Positions 57,734 to 64,000 of a DNA stretch of 64,000 nucleotides are shown here, in pieces. This DNA comes from Streptomyces sp. SirexAA-E (GTDB taxonomy: Bacteria > Actinomycetota > Actinomycetes > Streptomycetales > Streptomycetaceae). The stretch's first letter is position 1, and each line of letters starts with the position of its first letter. The position numbers were made by a program, and so were the translations under genes. Location: NCBI RefSeq assembly GCF_000177195.2, contig NC_015953.1, forward strand, positions 2,418,001 through 2,482,000, given 5' to 3'. The notes beneath the pieces are model-generated. The model had not been told where the DNA came from. It was given only the letters and a program-made list of their open reading frames with translations, and did not search any database.

Positions 57734-60652
57734 ATGGCAGCGACTTCACCGGTCACCATCGGCAGAGACGAGGAGATCGGCCAGCTGGACAGCGCCCTGG
57801 ACGCCGCGCGGCGGCGTTCGGGGCGCGCGCTGTTCCTCCTCGGCGAGGCGGGCATCGGCAAGTCCCGGCTGGTGGGTGAATGCGCCTACCGCGCCTACGG
57901 GTTGGGCATGCCGGTGCTGCGCGGGCGGGCCGGGTCGACCGGGCTGGTCGTACCCTTCCGCCCGCTGGTGGAGGCCCTGTCCTCGCACTTCCGGGCGGCG
58001 GGGATCCCCACCGACCCCGAACTGGTCCCGTACCACCCGGCGTTGTCCCGCCTGGTGCCCGAGTGGAGAAACGGTACGGCGTCCGGCTGGACGGAGACCG
58101 TGGTCGAGCTCGCCGAGGCTCTGCTGCGGCTGCTGTCCCTGCTGGGCCGCGAGACCGGATGCGTGCTCCTCCTGGAGGATCTGCACGACTGCGACACGGA
58201 GACCCTCGCGGTCGTCGAGTACCTCGTGGACAACCTGGCGGACCTGCCGGTCCTGCTGCTCGGCACCCTGCGCCCCGACCCCGTCACCGCGCTGGACCTC
58301 GCACGCTCCGCCGAGCAGCGCCGCACGGCGGTGGTACGGGAGTTGGGCGCGCTCGGGGACGACGAGGCGCGGGCGCTCGTCGCCGCCTGTCTGGAGGCGC
58401 CACCCGAGCAGTTACCGCCGGTGGTCCTGCGAAGGCTGGTGGAGAGGGCCGAGGGGAGCCCGTACCTGATCGAGGTGCTGCTGGCCGACCTGCTCGACAC
58501 CGGCCGGCTCAGACGCACCGAGAACGGCTGGGAGGCTGCCGATCTGCCGGACGGCGGGCTCCCCTCCCGCGTCCTTCGGGGCTGGGCCCGCAGGCTCGAC
58601 CGGCTGGACGAACCGGTGCGGGACCTGCTGCTGACGGCGGCCACCCTGGGCAGCCAGTTCTCCGTGCCGGTGCTCCAGACGGTCACCGGTATGGAGGACC
58701 GGGCCCTGTTCACCCATCTGCGGTCCGCCGTCGAGATGGGCGTGATCGCACCCGACGGCGCGGCCCCCGACCGCTACACGTTCCGGCACACCCTCACCGC
58801 GGAGGCCCTGATCTCCACGGTCGCGCCGGCCGAGCGCGCCGCACTGGCCCGCCGCGCCGCCACGGCCGTCGAGAACTCCGGTGTCCCGCTGGAGGAGGAC
58901 CGGCGCCAGTTGCTGGCGTCGCTGGAACTCGCGGCGGGCAACCGCGCGGGCGCGGCTGTGCGGTTCGCCGAGGCGGGACGGCGGATGCTCGGAGCGGGGT
59001 CGCACGGTTCGGCCGTGGTGCTGCTGGAGCGGGCCCACTCACTGGCCGCCGACGCCGACCGGTCCGCGGTCGCCGAGTCGCTGGCGGTGGCCAGGGCCGA
59101 GAGCGGGGACCTGGACGGCGCCCTGGCCCTGGTCGGCGCGCTGCCGCCCGTCCCCGCCCGGTCACAGGCCGCTGCCCGGCGTGGTGACGCCCACATCAAG
59201 ATCGCCTGGGTGGCGGTGATGGCGGAGCGGGCCGCCGACACCGCTGGCCAGATCGGCGCCGCACGCGAGCTGATCGGCCCGTCGCCCTCCCCCGCGCGGT
59301 GCGCGTCGCTCGCGGTGGTCGACGGCCATCTCTCGTTGCTCCCGGGAGAGGAGGGGCGCGGCGATCGGAAGGCGGTCGAGCGGGCGGCCCTCGACGCGGC
59401 ACGTACCGCCGAGGCCGAGGGACTGCCGGTGGTGGCCTGTCAGGCCTGGCAGTTGTTGGCGCTGCTCCGCCGGGAGGAGGGGTTCGACGCGGCCGACATG
59501 TGCCTGGAGCGGATGCTGACCCTGGCCACCGAGCACGGCCTGCCGCTGTGGCGGGTGGAGGCCCTGGTGCGGCTGGGGGCCAACGGCTTCATGCGGACGG
59601 GCGACGCCGCCCGGTTGCGTTCGGCGCGGGAGGCGGCTGCGGAGCTGGGTTCGCTGCTGCTGGCCCAGACGGTCGACGCCCTGCTCGCGATGAACGCGGT
59701 CATGTGTGCCCGCTGGGAGGAGGCGGCGGAGGTCGTCGAACGGTCGGTGGAGGTGAGCGCCCGTATCGGCAACCTGGCCGCGCACCGCTACCTCCTGCTG
59801 GCCGGGGCGACCACGGCCGTCCACCGGGGGCGCCGGCGGGAGGCCGAGCGGTGGCTCACCGCGTTCCGCCGGGCGGGCGGCGAGCAGTCGCCTCTGGTGC
59901 CGCTGCGGCTGGGCTTCTGCGGGGCCATCGGGGCGCTGCTGGAGGAGGACCGGGACCGCGCGCGGGCGGAGCTGGAGGCCGTGCTCGCCTGGGAACGCGC
60001 TCACCCGAGCTACTACTACCTGAGCGGCCGGCACGGGCTGCGCCCCCTGCTGCGGGTACTCGCGGGCGAGGCGGGCCGGGCGGAGTACGAGGCGGTGGCG
60101 GCGGCCCCCGGGGCCGCGCTCGCCTGGAACCGGCAGTTCCTGGACCTGGCGGAGGCGGTGCTGCTGGGCCGGGAGGGCCAAGGGGCCGCTGCCGAACGGC
60201 GGATGGCGGCCTTCGACATCCGGTCCGCGGTCTTCCCGGTGGCCCGCCACCTCGGTCTGCGACTGGTCGCGGACGCGGCCCTCGCCGACGGGTGGGGGGA
60301 GCCGGTGTCGTGGCTGCGCGGCGCCGAGGAGTTCTTCTACGACGCCGGGGTGCAGCCGGTGGCGGCGGCCTGCCGGGCGGCCCTGCGGCAGGCCGGCGTG
60401 AGCGTGACGCAGCACCGCGACGGCCGGGACCGGATCCCTTCGCCGCTGCGCACCCACGGGGTGACCCCCCGGGAGTACGAGGTGTTCGTCCTGCTGGCCG
60501 AGCGCCCGGGCAACCAGCAGATAGCCCGCCGGCTGTCCATCTCGCCCCGCACGGTGGAGAAGCACCTGGCCAGCCTGCTCAGCAAGACGGGCCGGGCGAA
60601 CCGGGCGGCACTGTGCGAGTTCGCCGCGGAGTGCCTCGTCGACCACGCCTGA
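57734..60652 (+). CDS. LAL-type LuxR-family transcriptional regulator
   Basis: A 972-residue large ATP-binding LuxR regulator. The N-terminal AAA domain has Walker A LFLLGEAGIGKSRLVGECAY and Walker B VLLLEDLHDCD. A long TPR-like helical middle follows, then a C-terminal LuxR HTH (HGVTPREYEVFVLLAERPGN and QQIARRLSISPRTVEKHLAS). Codon 227 is TTA (58412-58414), so full translation needs the bldA tRNA. Located 79 bases after the peptide gene; it is a likely activator of the lanthipeptide locus. Confidence 0.92.
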   Translation: MAATSPVTIGRDEEIGQLDSALDAARRRSGRALFLLGEAGIGKSRLVGECAYRAYGLGMPVLRGRAGSTGLVVPFRPLVEALSSHFRAAGIPTDPELVPYHPALSRLVPEWRNGTASGWTETVVELAEALLRLLSLLGRETGCVLLLEDLHDCDTETLAVVEYLVDNLADLPVLLLGTLRPDPVTALDLARSAEQRRTAVVRELGALGDDEARALVAACLEAPPEQLPPVVLRRLVERAEGSPYLIEVLLADLLDTGRLRRTENGWEAADLPDGGLPSRVLRGWARRLDRLDEPVRDLLLTAATLGSQFSVPVLQTVTGMEDRALFTHLRSAVEMGVIAPDGAAPDRYTFRHTLTAEALISTVAPAERAALARRAATAVENSGVPLEEDRRQLLASLELAAGNRAGAAVRFAEAGRRMLGAGSHGSAVVLLERAHSLAADADRSAVAESLAVARAESGDLDGALALVGALPPVPARSQAAARRGDAHIKIAWVAVMAERAADTAGQIGAARELIGPSPSPARCASLAVVDGHLSLLPGEEGRGDRKAVERAALDAARTAEAEGLPVVACQAWQLLALLRREEGFDAADMCLERMLTLATEHGLPLWRVEALVRLGANGFMRTGDAARLRSAREAAAELGSLLLAQTVDALLAMNAVMCARWEEAAEVVERSVEVSARIGNLAAHRYLLLAGATTAVHRGRRREAERWLTAFRRAGGEQSPLVPLRLGFCGAIGALLEEDRDRARAELEAVLAWERAHPSYYYLSGRHGLRPLLRVLAGEAGRAEYEAVAAAPGAALAWNRQFLDLAEAVLLGREGQGAAAERRMAAFDIRSAVFPVARHLGLRLVADAALADGWGEPVSWLRGAEEFFYDAGVQPVAAACRAALRQAGVSVTQHRDGRDRIPSPLRTHGVTPREYEVFVLLAERPGNQQIARRLSISPRTVEKHLASLLSKTGRANRAALCEFAAECLVDHA

Positions 60653-60727
60653 GGCCACGGGCCCCGCCCTGGTGGGGGCGCACCCCGGCAACATGGGGGC
60701 ACGGGGCGGTGGAGGTCGGGTGCGCCG

Positions 60728-60759
60728 CCCGGAAGATGCGGGCCACTCACCGATGTGCC
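60728..60759 (+). promoter_or_regulatory. shared motif upstream of the SARP gene, copy 2
   Basis: The 32 bases starting CCCGGAAGATGCGGGCCACT and ending CGATGTGCCC match the lanM-upstream motif at about 27 positions with one gap. A related reversed half-site, GGCAACATGGGGGC, lies at 60687-60700. It is 108 bases before the SARP start. Confidence 0.6.
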
Positions 60760-60866
60760 CCGGTACGCGGACCGGAAGGATCGGCCGGTGTACGGAAGCC
60801 CGTCCCCCGTCCGGTCGGCCGGGGTGCGGCGGCCCGTTCCCCGTCCCCCTCCCTGGAGGCCCGCCG

Positions 60867-62741
60867 ATGTCCCGACCTGCCGCCTGTCCCGGCCCCGCCG
60901 GCGCGGTGTACTTCTCGCTGCTCGGCCCGCTCACCGCCGTGGTCGACGGCAGGCCGCTGCCGCTCGGCCCCCGCAAGCAGCGGCTGGTCCTGGCCACCCT
61001 GCTGTCCCGGCCCAACACCCCCGTACCGGTCGACGTGCTGACCGACGTGGTGTGGCCGGACGCGCCGCCGCGGACCGCCCGCAAGAACCTCCAGGTCTAC
61101 GTCAGCGCCGCCCGCACGCTCTTCGCGGCCGTGGACGGGGGCGACCGGGACCGGGTGGTGCACGGCTGCGGCGGCTACCGGCTGCGGATCGAGGAGGGCG
61201 AGCTGGACACCCTGCGCTTTCGCGCGCTGGCCCGGGCGGGCCGGGCGGCCGGTGAGCGGGGGGACCTGCGCACCGCGGCGCGGCTCCTGCGGGAGGCACT
61301 GGATCTCTGGGGCGAGCGGCCGCCGCTGCACGATCTGCGCGACTCCGACGTGGTGGCCCAGGAGGCGGAGCGGCTGGAGGCCCGCTGCCTGACGGTCTAC
61401 GAGGAGTGGGCTGAGGCCGAGATCGAGACGGGCCGGGCGGCCGTCGCGGTGGACGGGCTGCGGGACCTGGTGGAGCGCCACCCGCTGCGGGAGCGGCTGC
61501 GGGCGGCCTGGATGAACTCCCTGCACCAGTCAGGGCGTCAGTCCGAGGCGCTGGCGGTGTACGACGACTACCGGCAGTTGCTGGCCAGGGAGCTGGGACT
61601 GGAGCCCAGTCCGGCGCTGGCCGCCCTCTACGGGAGGGTTCTCGGCCGCGGGGCCTCGCCCCGGCCGTCCGCGGGCCGCAAGGCGGCGTGCGACGTGTCG
61701 CTGCCCGCGGACCTCCGGGACTTCACCGGCCGCGAGGACGAGCTGGCGCGGCTGCTGCCGGTGGCGGGTGCCCCGGACGGTGGTGTGGCCGTCGTGACCG
61801 GTCCCGCCGGGGTGGGAAAGTCGGTGCTGGCCGTGCGGGCGGCGCACCTCCTCGGGGAGGGGTTCCCCGACGGGCGGATCCATGTGCGGGCCCGCCGCCA
61901 GGACGGCGCGGCCCGCACCCGGACCGACCTGCTGGAGGAGCTGGTACGCCTGTGCGGCGCGGACACGCCGGGCCGGCCGGACGCGGCGGAGGCCGAGAAC
62001 ACCTGGCAGGACTGGCTGTCCCGGCACCGGGCCCTGGTCGTCCTGGACGACGTGGTGGACGAGGCGTCGGTACGCGGGCTGCTGCCCCGGACGGGACGGA
62101 GCTCGGTGGTCCTGACCGCACGGGGGCAGCTGGCCGGTCTCGCCCCGGTGCACCGGATCGCCCTGTGCGTGCCCGAGGACGGGGAGGCCCTGGACCTGCT
62201 GGAGCGGCTGATCGGGCCGGACCGGCTGCGCACGGATCCCGCCGCCGCCCTGCGGATCGTACGGGCCTGCGGGGCGCTGCCGTTGGCGGTCGCGGTCAGC
62301 GGTATGCGGCTGGCGGTGCTGCGGCATCTGCCGCTGGCGGAGTACGCGGCGCGGGTCGAGGACCCGGGCGCGGCCCTGGACGAACTGGTGGCCGGGGACG
62401 TCTCCGTACGGTCGCGGATCGCCGCGGGCTGGCAGGACCTGAGCGCCCGTGACCGCACGGCACTGGCCCGGCTCGCCGGGCTCTCGTCGGACTGCGGCTT
62501 CACCCTGGAGCGGGCGATGGCGGCGCTGCGCCGCGACGAGCGGGAGACCATCCGCGCCGTCGAGGCGCTCATCGGCACCGGGGCGGTGACCTCGCCCGCC
62601 GGTGAGGTCACCGCCCATGCCGCCTGGTACGAGGTGCCGCGCCTGCTCTGCCTGTACGCCCGCGAGACCGCGGGTCACGAGGACGCCGATGCCCCCGGGG
62701 CATCCCGGGGGCCGGCGCTCCAGCTCCTCAGCCGAGGGTGA
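60867..62741 (+). CDS. SARP-family regulator with NB-ARC-type ATPase domain
   Basis: A 624-residue regulator. Domains: OmpR-type winged helix (about 15-105, YFSLLGPLTAVVDGRPLPLG), BTAD (about 110-255, ending RQLLARELGLEPSPALAALY), and an ATPase with Walker A VVTGPAGVGKSVLAVRAAHL and RALVVLDDVVDEASVRGLLP. It lacks the C-terminal TPR block of the SARP at 20988. CTGGAGG precedes the ATG. Its last 14 bases overlap the 3' end of the convergent LanKC gene. It is probably a second regulator of the lanthipeptide locus. Confidence 0.9.
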   Translation: MSRPAACPGPAGAVYFSLLGPLTAVVDGRPLPLGPRKQRLVLATLLSRPNTPVPVDVLTDVVWPDAPPRTARKNLQVYVSAARTLFAAVDGGDRDRVVHGCGGYRLRIEEGELDTLRFRALARAGRAAGERGDLRTAARLLREALDLWGERPPLHDLRDSDVVAQEAERLEARCLTVYEEWAEAEIETGRAAVAVDGLRDLVERHPLRERLRAAWMNSLHQSGRQSEALAVYDDYRQLLARELGLEPSPALAALYGRVLGRGASPRPSAGRKAACDVSLPADLRDFTGREDELARLLPVAGAPDGGVAVVTGPAGVGKSVLAVRAAHLLGEGFPDGRIHVRARRQDGAARTRTDLLEELVRLCGADTPGRPDAAEAENTWQDWLSRHRALVVLDDVVDEASVRGLLPRTGRSSVVLTARGQLAGLAPVHRIALCVPEDGEALDLLERLIGPDRLRTDPAAALRIVRACGALPLAVAVSGMRLAVLRHLPLAEYAARVEDPGAALDELVAGDVSVRSRIAAGWQDLSARDRTALARLAGLSSDCGFTLERAMAALRRDERETIRAVEALIGTGAVTSPAGEVTAHAAWYEVPRLLCLYARETAGHEDADAPGASRGPALQLLSRG

Positions 62742-64000
62742 GCAGTTCCAGCAGACCGGCGGGGTCCTGACCGGCCCCGCCCTCGCCCCCGGACAGGAAG
62801 TGCAGGCCGAGCAGCACCCCGGCCGCCCCCGAGGCGAGGTCGGCGGAGAAGCGCCGCAGCGTCCTGCCCGGGACGAGCAGCCGGTCCCCGTCGGCGACCA
62901 GGTGCCAGGGCAGGTTGCGTACGGAGGCCAGGACGCCGCCCCCGGTCCGGGGTCCCGGACCGAGCTGGGCGGCTGCGGCGACGAGCCCCGTCCGCCCGGT
63001 GAACAGCCCCGGTTCGCGGACGAACTCCATGACGCAGCCCTTGCGTACACCGGGGATCAGGGCGCTCAGTGCGGGGGCCCTGTGCCGGGTCTCGTACGCC
63101 TGGGACACCAGCGCGACGCCCGAGCTTCCCTGGTCGAGGTAGAGCAGGTGGCGTCGGCCGTGTCTCACCTGGAGCGTGCCGTCCGGCATGCCCACGATGT
63201 GTCCGGCCTCCCGCCCCAGGGCGGTGCGCGCGGCCCGGACGAGCCAGGTCTCCCCGGTCAGCGTGTGCAGTTCCAGGTCGAGCAGGGCCGCACCGCTCAG
63301 CCCGCGCAGCAGTCCCGCCGACTCCGGGAGGCGCATCCCGTCCACCGCCTCGCCCCGCACCAGCCGGTCCAGGTCGCGGGCGGTGCGCAGGGCTTCGTCG
63401 ATCAGCTTGCCGTCCAGGTCCGTGCCGCCGGCCCGGGCCATGCGCAGGGCGGCCAGCGCGATGCCCGCTCGCCCGGTCAGCAGGTCCGCCGCCGTCGGCG
63501 GTGCGGCGGACGCCGCCCGGTCCCACAGCTCCCGCCCCTGCTCGGCGCGGCCCAGGAGCGTGAGCACCACCGCGGTGCCCGGCAGCCCGTCGAAGAAGCC
63601 GCCCGCCCCGGCGGGGTCCCTGCGCAGCGCCGCCCGGGCGAGCCAGTCGGTCCACTCCTCGGGGACGGGGGCGCCCACCCGGTGCAGGGCGTACAGGACA
63701 CCGGCCGCGCCGTGCGCGAGGTCGGTCCCGCCGTTGGCGAAGAGCTCCGGGCCGCCCGGGAAGAGACGGTCCGTCCGCCCGGGTGTGGCCCCGGCGTGGA
63801 TCCCGGCCAGCAGACGGGCGCGGACCCCCGCCCAGTCCACGTCCGGCCCTTCGAACAGGGCGGCCACCTCGGCCTCGCGTCGCCGTGAGGCGTCCAGCCC
63901 GCGCAGCAGCGCAGGTCGGCGTGGTCCCGCCCCGGCCGGCAGACCGTACCGCCGGCGGGCCCAGCGTTCCAGGGTGAGGGCCTTCGCCCTTTCGAGTCCT
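62728..64000 (-). CDS. class III lanthipeptide synthetase (LanKC/RamC-like), C-terminal part
   Basis: The frame is open to the window edge, so only the last 423 codons are seen. The sequence is the LanC-like barrel of LanKC enzymes: LLAGIHAGATPGRTDRLFPG, GGTDLAHGAAGVLYALHRVG, YLDQGSSGVALVSQAYETRH, EPGLFTGRTGLVAAAAQLG and the terminal DLASGAAGVLLGLHFLSGG. Only one Cys (KGCVMEF) is present, so the zinc ligands of class I, II and IV cyclases are missing, as in RamC/LabKC. The lyase and kinase domains and any precursor gene lie beyond position 64000. Confidence 0.88.
   Translation of the reverse strand, partial: GLERAKALTLERWARRRYGLPAGAGPRRPALLRGLDASRRREAEVAALFEGPDVDWAGVRARLLAGIHAGATPGRTDRLFPGGPELFANGGTDLAHGAAGVLYALHRVGAPVPEEWTDWLARAALRRDPAGAGGFFDGLPGTAVVLTLLGRAEQGRELWDRAASAAPPTAADLLTGRAGIALAALRMARAGGTDLDGKLIDEALRTARDLDRLVRGEAVDGMRLPESAGLLRGLSGAALLDLELHTLTGETWLVRAARTALGREAGHIVGMPDGTLQVRHGRRHLLYLDQGSSGVALVSQAYETRHRAPALSALIPGVRKGCVMEFVREPGLFTGRTGLVAAAAQLGPGPRTGGGVLASVRNLPWHLVADGDRLLVPGRTLRRFSADLASGAAGVLLGLHFLSGGEGGAGQDPAGLLELLTLG

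Noticed and set aside
1..64000. CRISPR arrays, rRNA, tRNA or complete insertion sequences
   Set aside because: No regularly spaced repeats, no RNA gene signatures and no transposase were seen.

Overview
The window is high-GC actinobacterial DNA, almost certainly a Streptomyces chromosome. Genes are densely packed with ATGA/GTGA overlaps, GTG and TTG starts are common, TTA codons are nearly absent, and SARP, LAL-LuxR and LacI regulators, a snapalysin and lanthipeptide enzymes are present. No tRNA, rRNA, CRISPR array or intact insertion sequence was seen.

Conserved left part (1-8.7 kb): the first codons of a divergent PfkB/iolC-type kinase, an iolE-like isomerase, a small HTH protein, a copper-efflux pair copZ-copA behind a CsoR-type operator, citrate synthase and a RecD2-like helicase.

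Accessory island A (8.9-24.0 kb): ten consecutive genes, mostly translationally coupled, encode a 5-aminolevulinate synthase, a TauD-type dioxygenase, a KAS III-like protein with a rearranged active site, an ATP-grasp ligase, a PaaK-like adenylating enzyme with an extra N-terminal domain, an MDR reductase, an MFS exporter, an aminotransferase, an M20 amidohydrolase and a degenerate ATP-grasp remnant. A 63-residue membrane peptide follows, and a large SARP regulator is convergent. There is no PKS or NRPS; this looks like a small amide or dipeptide natural-product pathway.

Accessory island B (24.6-42.35 kb): a serine hydrolase and a LuxR-type regulator lie left of a perfect 12+12 bp palindrome. 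A 49-residue peptide gene with a TTA codon and a pairing-occluded ribosome site comes next, then a long operon ending at a perfect 14 bp terminator stem. The operon encodes a dCTP deaminase-PEP synthase fusion, a CYTH-like protein, a HAD phosphatase, an alkaline-phosphatase-superfamily phosphodiesterase, a nucleotidyltransferase, an unknown protein, an SRPBCC protein, an HPr-kinase-like protein, a dNMP-kinase-like protein, a second dCTP deaminase homologue, a cation/proton antiporter, an ATP-grasp ligase, a DMT exporter and a metallophosphoesterase. I recognise no described pathway with this set; it is the best candidate for a new system.

Middle part (42.5-48.7 kb): a small lipoprotein, an HTH protein, two methyltransferases, a VOC protein, a MITE-like element, a small membrane protein and a decayed XRE-ImmA/IrrE plus PIN-domain locus. 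Region 48.7-53.0 kb is a sugar-catabolic operon (isomerase, DUF993 aldolase-like protein, Gfo/Idh/MocA dehydrogenase) divergent from its LacI regulator.

Right part (53.3-64 kb): a snapalysin, then a lanthipeptide locus with a class II LanM, a 65-residue Cys-free putative precursor, a LAL regulator with a TTA codon, a SARP, and the C-terminal part of a class III-type LanKC running off the window. A shared ~33 bp motif precedes lanM and the SARP.
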